Below, piece by piece: positions 25,268 through 37,402 of a stretch of 64,000 bases of DNA; position 1 is the stretch's first letter, and every line of letters begins with the position of its first letter. Location: contig JNDT01001468.1 of NCBI GenBank assembly GCA_000697055.1, positions 86,399 to 150,398 on the forward strand, in the 5' to 3' direction. The notes under the pieces are model-generated. The model made no database searches and was not told the DNA's origin. It was given only the letters and a program-made list of their open reading frames with translations. The translations under genes were made by a program, and so were the position numbers. Source of the stretch: Saksenaea vasiformis B4078 (lineage: Eukaryota; Mucoromycota; Mucoromycetes; Mucorales; Saksenaeaceae).

Positions 25268-25620
25268 TATTATCTGTTAAACATTTTTCCACTGTGGCGC
25301 AATTAACTTCCATTTTATCCTTTCTTGGCCGTCCGTTGTACACTTTCCATTTCTGGGTGCATAGCGGGAAAGCGCTCAGCAATAGCATATAAAAGAACTT
25401 CTTTTTAGGCAAGACCGCTTTGTGCGAGGCTCGATTGCTTTTTTTCTCTTTCCTTAAGTAATTTCCGACGCGCTTTCAACAAAAAGGAATATACTTAAAA
25501 CTTAACGTTCACCGTGGCAACAAGATCATCTGAAAACGAGTCTCGTGTTGTATATTTATACCAGCTTGACTTTTTTTTTTGCCTCCTTCGCTTCTTCTTT
25601 TCATTACTACTTATTCAAAC
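25268..25620. other. Intergenic region with promoter of the next small gene
   Basis: No gene seen. A TATA-like TATATTTATA near 25551 lies about 70 bases before the ATG at 25621, and a T-rich leader follows. Confidence 0.5.
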
Positions 25621-26235
25621 ATGTGCTGTACATTGAACACACCAGATTTGCAACTCAAAGACAACATTACTGGAGATATGATATCTGCAGAAGAATGGAT
25701 TGCGAGAGAATTACGTCGAATTGATGCCAAGGAACAAAGACAGTGCCGAGATTATGAATGTTTGATTGAAGTTATCGAAGAATTAAATCGGCTGCAGCCA
25801 ACATCCATGTTAATAGCAACACCACCCGAAGAAACACCAACACAAAAGGTGGACCAATTTCCACAACGTCTAGTGCGTGCTTTTGTTGAACTGTTCAAAT
25901 ACGCTCAACTACATCATCATCAACCAGTCAAATTATTGAACGAATTTGAAAAGATAAAGGATATTGAAATTGGTGTCATAGACTTGACATCCATGCAACA
26001 ACGACTCTTTTCCATCATCTTTGGCAGAATTCAGATGACAAACGGATTGGTGCATACATGGCGGATCATATGTGACTGGGCAAGACAACTTCAATATACA
26101 AGAGACAGACAAGGTTGGATGTTGATTGGTGTGGATGCTTACAACGCCGCAAAGAGATATGTTGAGATTTCATCACCAGGGGACTGCCTCATCGGTTCGC
26201 TCGAATACCAATTAAAACATACCCACATTGAATAG
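25621..26235 (+). CDS. Uncharacterised 204-residue protein, single exon
   Basis: An uninterrupted frame from ATG 25621 to the stop at 26233-26235, with a TATA-like element and T-rich leader at suitable distance upstream. The protein is soluble and mostly helical in appearance, with charged segments such as SAEEWIARELRRIDAKEQRQ. It also has several aromatic-rich helices (LVRAFVELFKYAQL, LVHTWRIICDWARQL). I recognise no domain. It converges on GPI3 with only 65 bases between the stops. Codon use and lack of competing frames argue it is real; function unknown. Confidence 0.65.
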   Translation: MCCTLNTPDLQLKDNITGDMISAEEWIARELRRIDAKEQRQCRDYECLIEVIEELNRLQPTSMLIATPPEETPTQKVDQFPQRLVRAFVELFKYAQLHHHQPVKLLNEFEKIKDIEIGVIDLTSMQQRLFSIIFGRIQMTNGLVHTWRIICDWARQLQYTRDRQGWMLIGVDAYNAAKRYVEISSPGDCLIGSLEYQLKHTHIE

Positions 26236-26300
26236 TTCTACTTTGCTTCCTTCTTTTTCTTTTTTTTTCCTTCCTTTTTTGATAGCCTTCTCTTTTCTTT

Positions 26301-28090
26301 TCAATCCTCCTTTGCCTTGTGTTGATTTATTCGTTCGCGATCCGGAAATGGTTCTGCACGTTCTATCGAATGTTTTGGGAACAAAAATTCAAGCAGAATC
26401 CAGAACAAATAGTCGAGCGCCATCACCATGCAAAATATCTTTCCTGCGTATAGGCCGCAACCGTAGTAGCGTCGTAGTCGTTCAATCAGGGGCGGGTTCT
26501 GAGTCTGAGAGATCATGTCATACACCTGAAAAAGAAAATAAACCAAAGTCAGTCTACTTTCCTCTTGTAGCTATCCGGTGTGTAACTACCTTTTCAGTCC
26601 TTTCAGCGACATTAGACCAACTATACATGTCTTTGAGTTCATTGTTGAACCGACTAGGATCCACTTCTTCGTAGCGAATCATATGAATTGCTTTAGAAAC
26701 TGCGATAATGAGATCTATGGAAAACAGGCAATTAGACCCCGAAAAGTCATCGCATTATCTCGGTTTACCATCTTCTTCCGGCATGGCATAGTTTATCATG
26801 TGGCTCGGAAGCACCTCGGGTACCCCACCCACCTTGGTGCTAACAACGAAAAGACTAATAAATTGCTAAATGAGAATTACGATCACTGCGCCTCATGTCG
26901 CGTTACCCTGCACACGCAGCTTCGACGATTGCAATGCAGAACGCCTCGGTTAAACTTGTATTTAAGAAGATATTTCCTTGGATCAGAACATCCCGCACCT
27001 CGTGATGTTTGATAGGTCCCAGCATCTCAACTCGATCGTGCAGTAAATGTTTTTCACGCATCTGTTCTAGATCGATTCGTTTCGGTCCATCCCCGCCTAA
27101 CAGCACATCGTTACTACTTATTTCATCGAATACGCCATTTTAGTGATGTTAAAAGAAAAGGAGATTTGTCTCACCAATAATAAATCGGACATTGCGGTGC
27201 ATGGAACAGATACGCGGAATAATGGCAACGAGAAGATCTATTCCCTTACGGTATACTAAACGGCTGACGACGACGATCGTAACTATAAGATGAAAATCGG
27301 TCAGACCATATGAATCTTCTCCTTTAGGTCTTAACTCCATTTGGGATCAGCGGCTGATGGATCAGGTTTAAATTGGGATGCCACAACCGCATTGGGAATA
27401 ACGGACACGCTCCTTGGTGACAAGGCTGCACGCAAGACTGTATTCTCCTTACTTTTAGGAGGTTTTTTTTTTCGTCAGTAACATACTCTGAACCAAACGC
27501 GAGATTTTTCTTTTCGTTTTCTTTACCTTGTATGCGACACGCAAATAACATGGTCAACGTCACTTAACGTGAATTTGAGTAGCTTATTCGTCAGGATGGA
27601 ACTTGCATCAGCAAATCCAAATAATGAATGGTCCGTAAAACACGCCTTAAGACCCATGGTTTTACCGTGCAAAAGGGCTTCATGACACAAGGATGAAAAC
27701 GCGCCATGGCCATGGATGATGTTAATCGATTCCCGAATGAGTATATTACGAAAGAGCGGGAAGAAACCGTAGATAGTTGGTAATGTGGCCTCAGAATGAA
27801 TAACCATGGTTGGAATATAGTAAACCTTCAGACCATTCGTAAGATAACGTACACCTTTTCGATTACCATAGGAATGCGTCACTATGATCACCTTTTTGGT
27901 GTCAGCCAGCCTCATGTACCCCACAGCTCTCTACCTTGTGTCCTCTTTGAATCAGGCGTTGTGAAAGATGGTAAAGATGACTTTCTACCCCACCCATATT
28001 GGGGTAAAAGAAATCGGATACCATGCTGCGACATGGTCAACAGAAGTCCGAGATGGCTGACATGATCACATACCAAATGTTGTAAACCAT
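26301..28090 (-). CDS. GPI3: Gpi3/PIG-A, catalytic subunit of the GPI-GlcNAc transferase
   Basis: Transfers GlcNAc from UDP-GlcNAc to phosphatidylinositol on the cytosolic ER face, the first step of GPI-anchor synthesis. Nine exons on the minus strand (28090-28074, 28025-27935, 27891-27527, 27451-27336, 27282-27175, 27096-26907, 26854-26769, 26714-26590, 26525-26301) join in frame to 440 residues, near the yeast length. Exon 1 is only 17 bases. Motifs: [17 protein letters not shown] at the N-terminus, [65 protein letters not shown], and the EX7E-type [11 protein letters not shown] typical of GT4 glycosyltransferases. A hydrophobic C-terminal segment ([19 protein letters not shown]) is the expected membrane anchor. 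The nine-exon structure closes exactly in frame. Identification is secure. Confidence 0.96.
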
Positions 28091-28189
28091 TGCCAAAGCA
28101 GAAGGAGGACCGTAAAATTAGGCATATGGTTTCGGTTTTCTATATTTGGCAATAGGGACACGGTTATACTGAAAATGATTGAAAAAGTT

Positions 28190-28400
28190 GTCCATAATAC
28201 TGGATTTTGAGCACACATTTATGTTATCCAAATATATATACGTCATACTATATTTGATTGTTATAATGACTGTGAGCACGTCGCTAACCAAGTACGTCCG
28301 CTTTAGCCCGATCTGGGGAGGACAGAAACGAACAAGAAACGCCTCGAAGCAGGGGCAAGAAAGGGAACGGCAGACGACGTAAGAGCTATATATCGAGAAT
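28190..28400. repeat. Interspersed repeat, copy 1 (shared GAGCACAC / GTCGCTAA segments)
   Basis: Two segments recur elsewhere. TTTTGAGCACACATTTATG (about 28204) matches about 55574. The block ATGACTGTGAGCACGTCGCT (from about 28266), followed by a purine-rich stretch, matches copies near 30240 and 56345. It sits directly upstream of the GPI3 start. It probably derives from a mobile element; its ends are not defined. Confidence 0.6.
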
Positions 28401-28570
28401 AGGGAAAAGGGCATGGAGAACGACGTTGATCTCACCCATAGTCTGCGAATGCTTGTTAAATCCCTTCTTATACAGAATAAGAATGTCCTTCTCGTCGTCA
28501 TTGAGTTTTCATCAAGATACTCACCTTTTGAATCAAAACGATGTCCAAGGATATCGCTGTGGCCATTGCA

Positions 28571-29430
28571 CTAACATCGTTCAAAGTCGAAATCGATCGT
28601 CGTTCCTCTCACACTAGTACCAATTCTTGTATCGCAGCACAAACTGGATGTGACTAGCGCGTCCATTTCCTTGCTACTAATTATTAGCTTCTTCTCCGTC
28701 GGAACCACCATACGACGTTGTGCAGGTGTTATAAACGAGGGATTATAGCCAGAACTGAGTGAATAACAAAGATCTCGCTCCAAACGTCTAGAGGATAGGA
28801 ACTAGGGTAAGGTTTTTAATCGCTCTTCTGAAGAACAGAGCTCAATATGACGTACTCTCCTATCGCTCGACCAAAGAAAACGACACATCAAGTATTGTGG
28901 TACTTTGAATCAATTGGCGGCAAGGATAAAGGAACGGCAACATCCTTTTTGTTCATTGATTTTTCTTCGTGTACGTCCTTTGACAGATCGCGTCCGTACA
29001 CCTCAACGGTATCGACAATGAGTACCTGCTTCTTGCTGTTCATAATAATTGCACCGGCAAGAAGTTGGCTGCAAGCATAGCGCAGATGGGGCAAGAATGT
29101 CTAGTCTTCGTTGAGCATTTGGACTATACCATCGTCCCATTCAACGCAGAGGCGCTTCGATAGAACCTTGGAGTATGGCCCGTAATTCAAGATTGATAAA
29201 AGGTGGGCTTCCATATCGTTCTTCGAATAATAACACTGTGCATCAAGGTCACTCTCCCATTTTCGCTTTTGGCCTCGCACAATGTGTCCAAGGCGCACGA
29301 TATTATCCTTGTTCATCTTGATCAAATTCGTAAGATCACTGTGATGTGCCATCGCAGTTTGTTGTATGCCGTTGAGGCCAATGATTGAGAAAGCTTGCAG
29401 CTTTGATATGTCAACGATCCCTGACGTCTT
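28571..29430 (-). pseudogene. Degraded coding sequence of an unknown, probably mobile-element-associated family
   Basis: On the minus strand three open segments follow one another in coding-like style. They cover 29352-29101 (with QKRKWESDLDAQCYYSKND and LSKRLCVEWDDGIVQMLNED), 29094-28888 (with HLRYACSQLLAGAII and VLIVDTVEVYGRDLS), and 28783-28571. The first two are separated by a single stop followed by a frame-consistent continuation (PHLRYA), and the second ends at another stop followed by CVVFFGRAIGEYV. This looks like one protein interrupted by nonsense changes. I do not know a named family; the style resembles recurrent hypothetical proteins of Mucorales genomes, which is recollection only. 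Confidence 0.4.
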
Positions 29431-30212
29431 GCTCTTTATTCCTCGAAAGCTACTGTTTAGCCTGTTGCGCTCAAGTTTGTCTCATCAGTTCTTCGTCTAG
29501 GCGTTTCGAGGATCCATCTTGGGGAATGGTTGGCATACTTGGCGACATTGACATCATCGCGCTTGTGGTATCTTGCACGGCAATTTCTTCATCTTATGAC
29601 GAAATTACTATAGATGCAATCGCCCATCAAACATTTGAAGTGACCAGAGGTTCCTGTCAACTGCGATTGCAACTTAAGACATGTACTGTTTATTGAACTG
29701 TTCATTGAATGAACGTAGAAGTACCTACTTCAAAACGCAGACTTCATCTGGAAGTAACGCCGAATAATTTCAAATAGACGCAAAATCATAGGAAAAATCA
29801 TATAAAATCGTTGTTTACAGGATTACCGCTCAATGTAATCTTATGTGGCGTTCATGAAAGAATTGCACGTATTAAAAATAAACTAAAACCGTGTTGTCTT
29901 ATTTGATTGTTGTAGAAGGCGCATGATATTTGTTTCATGGCATTTCAAATGGTGGTATTGAGATTTTCTTGGCAAAGTTCGCAAACATAAGCAGACATCG
30001 CCATCGAAACAATGAAGGAGTGTAGGTCTGTGATTCCAAAAAGAACGAACAAAGTTGAAATACTGTATTTCGAGCGGATCAAGCGCACCTGATCTTGACG
30101 AAGCGGTCACTCAAGCACATGGCAATGTGTATGATAGTTAGCCATTGATTGGCTTACTTGGATTTCAGAGAAGAGAGACACTTTGCAGGGTGCACGATAG
30201 TGGAGAAAGCAG

Positions 30213-30430
30213 CATAGCGTAAAACTTCATAATTTTTAATTGTTGTAATGCCCGCAAGCGCGTCGCTAACTAAGATGTGCTCTAGACTGGTCTGGGAAAA
30301 TACGAAGGAAAAAAAACCCTTGAACTAAAGGGAAAGAGGTGAAAGGAGGATGGCGTAAGGCTTAGACATGAAGATTAGGGAAGAAGAGAAGAGGGCGAAA
30401 AGCGAAGGTAGAAGGATCTGGACAGATAAG
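30213..30430. repeat. Interspersed repeat, copy 2
   Basis: Begins with TAGCGTAAAACTT, as in the copy at 56305, followed after about 30 bases by a GCGCGTCGCTAACTAAG block and a CTAGACTGGTCTGG block that match copies near 28276 and 56360. A purine-rich tail then follows, as in the other copies. Boundaries are approximate. Confidence 0.6.
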
Positions 30431-32718
30431 AGGGACAGGAGAAGGGAAACAAAGCGGGAAGAAAAATAGAACGAGCGGGACTAAATGGCAGATGAGGAAG
30501 AAAACACGAGAGTAGAACCAGGAGAAGGAGTGGAAGTACCCCAGCGATTTCGTGTCCGTTACCTTCGAAGTCCCAAAGGACTGTAACCTGTCTTCCTCTT
30601 CTTCGTCGGACATTCCCAATGTGAAAAAAAAATGAGGCGCGGGATGCGGTATTATCCACCAACCGTAGGCGGCTTTGTCGTAGATCCGCAAGTTGCACGA
30701 CGGGAAAAATTAAACATTTTGGATGTCGATCTCGGCTTGATTGACCTTAAACAGCATCGTGCATGATTGCGGCATCGTCCACGTATAGTACAGCGATCAT
30801 AGAATGAATATCTGTACCAGGGAAATAATACGTCAATCCATACTGAGACAGACAGGTGATACCATGTCGCACATGTAAATGATATTCAGCTTTCACGGAC
30901 TAAAAAGATCGACGTAACGATTTTCTAGATTTCAAGGCGTCCGAACTAGTTGATGCTTCCCCGGAAACTGTTATCTTTTTTGCTGTCCACCCTGCTACGA
31001 AGGTAACTTCTGAAACTCGGCCAAGATATATTGTGTTTGATTGATACAGTGTTTAAGAGTGTGATATACGAACGGCAGACGGGAATAATGATTGTTAGTA
31101 ATAAGCAGAATAACTGAGCACGTTTGTGTTTGTCATAAACGGAACAGATTTTGACGACACATAGAAACAAATGTAATGGATCACACAATTTATTTAGAAA
31201 GAACAGCCAGTGTCCTTCCTCTCAAGGTGTATAATTTTTCATCTTATCTTGAACTTCATCGCATAAATAAGCTTCAGCTTTCCAAAGTGCAACGCAACCT
31301 GTTAGATGTTGCCGCGTCGCAAAGCCAGATTCACGTATGATTGAGTGAATAGATTCCTAAATGATTAGCGTGGGAGATATGTTCGTCCAAGTGAGTCACA
31401 TTTGCGCTACCTTAACCATGAATTCTTGATCGTACATATTAAGACACTTGCGCATCAAGGAGATTACAGGTGCTTCAGGCGCTAATTCAACAGCCCTATC
31501 ATATTCTTCGTACATGGTCTCAAGAATTTGTTTAACTATAGGTCATTGTTTAATAGACTTGCAGTATCCCATCATTCTTACAATCTCGGGTAATGGCATG
31601 CATTTGGCTGGCTTCCTTGGACAGATCCTGATTGTCCACGTCGATTCCCGACAAGAGAGTAACACCCTGCTCGTTTAACTTTTCCCAAGCAGTCAAACTA
31701 TCACATAAGTAAGTAATGAAGTTAAATGTAGGGCAGCCATATACCACTCGCGGAAATTTGTTAGCTGGACTACAGACATGACATGCTATTGCAAAGAGAG
31801 AAAAACAGTTTGTCGGGCTTTACTGACGGTTTTCCTTTGGGATAGCCAGGCAGGTGCCATGCGCACCGCAAAAGATTCGCGACGGAACATACTTTTTCCG
31901 AAGACACTGTCGGACTTTCCGCGATGACACGCTGTTTGGAACGACTGCCAAGAGAGCTTGGAAAAAGGCGGAAAAACTTGATAAGAAAATAATACAATAA
32001 TGGGGAAAGGTGACGGATGACGTTGTAACAAATAAGCGCATATGATTAGGAATACCAGATACACAAACAAATGGGAGTTGGTCGCAAGAGTTTCTGCAGA
32101 AGAGAAGAAAGTGCCTGTAGATGCTGGCTCTATCACGCTTCGGCGTAAGGTAACGGTGCAGGACGGCTGGTTGCGACATCATAGGTCTTCTCGTACTTCC
32201 CATTTTTTTTTGGAAGGGATAGCTGCTATTTTGACCAAACTTGGATTACGAGACATGTATGTTATTAAACCAGCGGACCATATAGCGTAAACCACGCTCT
32301 CTTCTATCATACTCGCACTTTTTTAATGCAATGAAGCACGCTGGGCTGGTATAGGAAAGACACCCATGACAAAAAATAAAAGCTTTGCTGTTCGAATTGG
32401 GAGATGTAGCCAGAGAAGCTAATGCTGAAGATCGCCGTGATTGGATCAAGCTTTCAGATGGTCTCCGAGAAATGATGTTCGAAGAACAAAACGGTGGATC
32501 CAAAAGCAGTTCATCATTACTCCTCCTTCCGAATTTGAAGGGACTCAAACGTGCGCTTCACTTTCACAGACAACGGTGACACTTGGTCGGTGATTCGATT
32601 TTGACCAGAATGCCACTTGGCAACCCCTATTTTACAAATTCACACACATTTCCGCACCCATACACATACACTTAGTTTCTTATAACACACACTTATCGAG
32701 TATGAAATATACGCCCTG

Positions 32719-32725
32719 TGTATAA
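32719..32725 (+). promoter_or_regulatory. TATA box of the ankyrin-repeat gene
   Basis: TATAAAA lies about 65 bases before the ATG at 32785 and is followed by a T-rich leader. This supports the proposed start. Confidence 0.6.
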
Positions 32726-32784
32726 AACGGCTGCTCCCTAATTTTTTTTATCTTTTTTGATCTTCCTTTTTAACCTTCTTGTCC

Positions 32785-35700
32785 ATGGACTTCTTATTAG
32801 CCGTTGCCCAAAACGACCTTGACAAGACACGATCGCTACTTCAGTCTGTGGACGTCAATAACCCTATACCATGGAATGCTAAAGACACCTATTCCCCAGT
32901 AATACCGCCTGAATATACCTCGCAACCAGATCTGTTACAAACATTACAAAGGGATGAGGAATATCAGAGTCGGCCATTAAATATAGCCGTACTGGGTGGT
33001 CATGCCGATATGGTACGGTTGCTACTAAGCGCAGGAGCCGATATTAATTTGAAAGATGGTCGTGGCAGGTGAGTACGCAAACATTGCACAGATGCACATA
33101 GAAGTCGAAGAAAGAAAAAGAGAAAAAAATTTTACAATGATTGCCCAAATCTCACCTGCACGGAGAACAGAACCGCACTCATCTGTGCCATTTATGGTCT
33201 GGACTTGGATGCAAGCAATATCAGCACGTCAAACCTGGATTTGATCTCCCAAACCCACGAGACACACCTCGATATTATGCGAAATATCCTGCTCAGTCAT
33301 CCCAACCTCTTCGCTTCCACTTTAGACTCACCACAATATGAGATCAAAGGGATTACCCCTTTATGTCTAGCCAGTTATCTCGGCAAGTCAGAAATTATCC
33401 AGTTATTACTTGATGATGGGCGAGTCAATGTGGATGGAACAGACAGCAAAAATGCAACAGCGTTAATGTATGCAGGTACGACGCAGGGAGAACAAGAAAG
33501 AAAAGTTGCCATTGTGTTTCTCACTAGTACCTAGCTCGCGATGGTAACCTACCGATTGTCAAGATGCTCCTGAGTTATAATGCGTCACCAGATATCACCG
33601 ACAGCCATGGCTGGTCAGCCATTCAGTACGCTGAACGTAACCCAAAAATTGTCCAGCTGTGCGAAGAATCACTAAGGGCCAGAAGACCCGATCATGCGGT
33701 AACCTATTTTGTTGATTTGGAAGATCCTCATATGTTGGATAGGGAATTGTTACCACACGATCAAAATATCCCATCAGTTACACAAAATTATCAACGCTGA
33801 TTGCCTCCCTTCCAAGTTATCCCTCATCGCTTTCCCACTTACAGTTCGACACACTCAAAGATATTGACTTGCTGGATCCCAATGCTGCTCCAGTCATCCA
33901 GATCGTTCAATCCGCTTTTTTACAATCCATACGTATGCATGACCATAACGCGCTGCGGACACTATTGCTGTGGTCTCCGCCGCTGAGAAAAGAGGACCGC
34001 CCAGTATCTGGTCCTCTCTTGGTCAACTATCATGATCCAAAAACGGGTATGACAGCGCTCCACCATGCGGTGCGGGCCAAGCCCTTGCCATCTGTTGATA
34101 CCATTACGATGCTATATCATGCCGGGGCGGATGTCAATGCACAGACATATTATGGCCGTACAGCCTTGCACCACATTGCCCGGTTCGGTGTCGATAAGGA
34201 TGGAAAGTCATGGGGAATCCAAAAGAGTGGCAAGGCAACAGATGCGAAAAAAGACAAGCGCAAGAACTCCTCTCCTTCCCCCCTCACAAGCCCCACTTTA
34301 GAAGTAAAAGCGGCTGACCACACTGAAGAACTAACGCTTTGTCCTGATCCCAAAACTATGCATCGGCTCTCCGTCCAGAGTGCCGTATCTTCTCGGTCAT
34401 CGGCGTCGGAAAACACTGCGCGCGGTTCAAACATCGATATGACTAGTACATTAGCAAAGACGATCCTTAATGGAGCAACGGTACAGCAACATTTGATGCT
34501 CTGCACTTCAGTGTTAATTCGCCTGGGAGCCCTAGTTAATATTGCCGACCCTACTGGGAACACACCTCTGCATTTTGCAGCCGAATTTGGTGGCGTACCC
34601 GAAGTCCTCGAAGTGTTGATGATGGAAGGTCATGCCGACCTGACTCTGAAGAACAAGAAAGGCTTAACACCTTTGGATGTCTGCAAGTCAGAAGAGGCTC
34701 GAAAACGCTTGTTAGGTGAGAATCAAACCGGGTCATGGGGAAAATATCAACTCTTACTTTTGTAAAGCGCTTGAGCAAGAACGGAAAGCTTGCTACAGGA
34801 CATCGACGTTTGTCAACAATGATCAACGTGTCTCCCTTACTCGTTCCGTTTCAATTGCAACTACCCATACTTTCCGTGGAAATGGAAAACCTGAACCATG
34901 TTCAGTATCGCAGATTGCACCTGTCTACAATGATCGCAGCCAAAAATCCCCAGCCTTGATTGAAATCGATGAAGAGTTTGAAAAGGTTCTCAAAGCGTTC
35001 TTCAGCTATCAGACGACTTACGCTGATTCTTTCGAGACGGCATTGGGTTATATTACGGATACGATTCTTGGTACGCGACAGAGCGATGCTGGTCCCCAGG
35101 AAGGTTTGATGGCCCATCTTGACGAAAGGATTGGCCAGCTGCGTTTCGAGCTGCGGGAGGCACATGACATGTTCGATCAAGCAGATCAACGTGCCGAAAG
35201 GGTGATGCTTTATTATCGTGAGGAGCTGGAACAGGTAGAACAGATCCATCAAGCTGACTGGGAACTTTCGGAATTACAACAAGACAAGGTTGAGAAGCTG
35301 TTTGACGTGTTTGAACGCATTGACGGCCGGTTTTGTCAGCTGGAAATCGATCAGGACGAATGGATCACCCAAACTGAAAATATAAGAAGACTTGCTGTAC
35401 GTAGAATGGACCATCTCAACGACGAGGATCTCGGTAGTGAGTCCTTGTCAGAGTCCATCGCAGAACTCCTTCAAGCCCTTGTCATTCTCGACACCGTGCC
35501 AATTGATCCGGCTCTATACTCACGCGAAGACAGAAGCCGGCTATGCCATGACATGGCGACTACCGTGGGAGCTGTTATCGATGCTATCAAAGCGAGGCTT
35601 CCGCAAGAAAAGCTAAACCAATCGTTGAAGGACATCGAAGAACGTTGGACTATCGTAAAGGATTTGTTGAGCAAGCCGCCTGAAAAGACCACATCCGTCA

Positions 35701-37333
35701 CGGAGATCACAAATACTACCACACCAGGAACTAAACCACCTTCATATTGGCAGCGACAGCTTGCTACTGCTAACCTTTATACCAAAACACCGCAAAACCA
35801 ATCGCTGAACGAAATGGAGTTGTCTTTTGAAATTCTAGTATCGAATCTTCATGAGATTGAAAAGGATCTAGCCGACATCCAGGAACAGACAGGACAAGTG
35901 CTTGAGACAAAAAAGAAGATGTACGATTTCTGTCTGGCTTTGGAAAACGAGCTGATGCAGATCGGTGAAGGCTCAACAACGGCTCAGGACTCCGCAACTC
36001 CAGAACGCACGCGTGACATGGTCCGTACCGAGCTGGAAGAAGTCATGAAAGCGACGCAGGCCTTGTTTGACAGACAGGCTGAGCTGGACAAGGAGCGAGA
36101 GCAGTTGAAAAAAGAACATCGCGAGGTAGAGAAAAAACTTGAGGAAGCACGCGAGAAGCTGCGCCAGGTGCGACCTCCACTTCTACTCCAAGGCCTATTG
36201 GAACGACTGGAGACGGACGAATTACCGTATGTTCGTGTAGAAAAAGATTGGAAGGAAGACGGAGCACTTGTGACAGAGGTACCTGACGACGAAGCTGATG
36301 ACAGTTCGGGAGCCGAATCGTCGCAATCAGGCAGCGCAACCACAGGAACCACTTTTCAATTCGACCGCTATCCATCGAAGCTGGCTAACCAATGTCTAAT
36401 CACACGACTTGATGCTAGTCTCTACTGCCTGAAGGTGCTTGCAAGTCATCATATTAGTAGATCGCGAGAGTTACTGCTTGAGGTCCAGGTCTCGTTGAAC
36501 CAAGCAAGCAGCGAACTTGAGGCGACACGCCACCAAATGCAGGGCTTGTACGATGATGCAGCAGACGTTGCTCGTCAGGTTTTTGCTCTCAAAACTGAAC
36601 TGGAAACAATCATAAGTCACCGCAAGGTAGAAGTTGTTAAGGTTTGGGAAGTTGTCGACGAAGTGTCCGAAGGGCTCGATGCCACATTGATGCAACCCAG
36701 TGCTCCCAAGCCGCAACCACAAGATAAAAAGGAGCAAATGGAGGAACAAGACCGGCATCAATGGATAGTGAGAGAACTCGAACAGTTACAGAATGTGCAT
36801 GATAACTTGCAAGAAGCAATCGAGGAATTGAAACGTGAGCAAACGGAAATTGGACAACATTTACGGCAGTTTGCGGCCTCCTTGATCGAGCCACAAGTGG
36901 ATAAATTAGTAGGACAGGCAGACGGTTCATTGCTAACTATGAGCGATCGGCTGGTAAGCCTGATGGATCGGGTTCGAGATCGTGATCTGGGCTTAGCACA
37001 CACAAGGTAACAACTTGTAAAATTGATGCTCTGTGTACTCATTTCCTTAGTCATGCAAATCCTCAACGCTTGTCTCGGCTTGCCAATAGACGCCTCTCTG
37101 CAGCAAGTAGCCGGTTTTCTATTTCCGGCCAGGCCAACACGGATAACAAGCGTATCTCCAAGGCAATGAGTATCCGCACAGATAAAAAGCGAGTTTCTAT
37201 TCTGTCAGCAACGAGTATGTCTTCTCTATCCTCTTATCAGCAGGAAAGAATGTTTGCTCATGCGTCTTCATTGAGCAACGCATTGACAAAGACACAAAAG
37301 AAAGATGAGTCACAGAAGAAGGATAGAGTATAA
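32785..37333 (+). CDS. Large ankyrin-repeat and coiled-coil protein (1407 residues)
   Basis: Six exons (32785-33068, 33171-33475, 33535-33776, 33845-34715, 34768-37006, 37051-37333) join in frame. The N-terminal 560 residues hold ankyrin repeats: NIAVLGGHADMVRLLLSAGA, LCLASYLGKSEIIQLLLDDG, NLPIVKMLLSYNASPDITD, ALHHAVRAKP with AGADVNAQTYYGRTALHHIA, and LHFAAEFGGVPEVLEVLMME. A long helical and coiled-coil region follows (about residues 600-1310) with heptad-like charged segments such as ELDKEREQLKKEHREVEKKL. The C-terminal 90 residues are basic and Ser/Arg-rich (RLSRLANRRLSAASSRFS). No membrane segment or enzymatic motif is seen. The layout suggests a cytoskeletal or polarity scaffold, but that is inference. 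The donor at 33777 (GTTACA) is weak. The gene converges on the aldehyde dehydrogenase with 69 bases between stops. Confidence 0.88.
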
Positions 37334-37402
37334 CCAGGGCAACCTCCATATGTTTTGTTTTCGTTTTTGTTTGATTAAACAGTACATTTGATTACAAGTT
37401 AA

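Larger units (their letters stand above)
29700..32784. other. Repeat-bearing gap with no intact gene
   Basis: About 3 kb. It contains a second copy of the interspersed repeat (30213-30430) and purine-rich sequence. Short coding-like scraps occur at 31550-31747 on the minus strand and at 32385-32579 on the plus strand (AREANAEDRRDWIKLSDGLR). I could not assemble a gene from them. The right end contains the TATA box and leader of the ankyrin gene. Confidence 0.4.

Noticed and set aside
34150..36375. Several minus-strand frames of 80-140 residues
   Set aside because: Antisense shadows of the ankyrin/coiled-coil exons.
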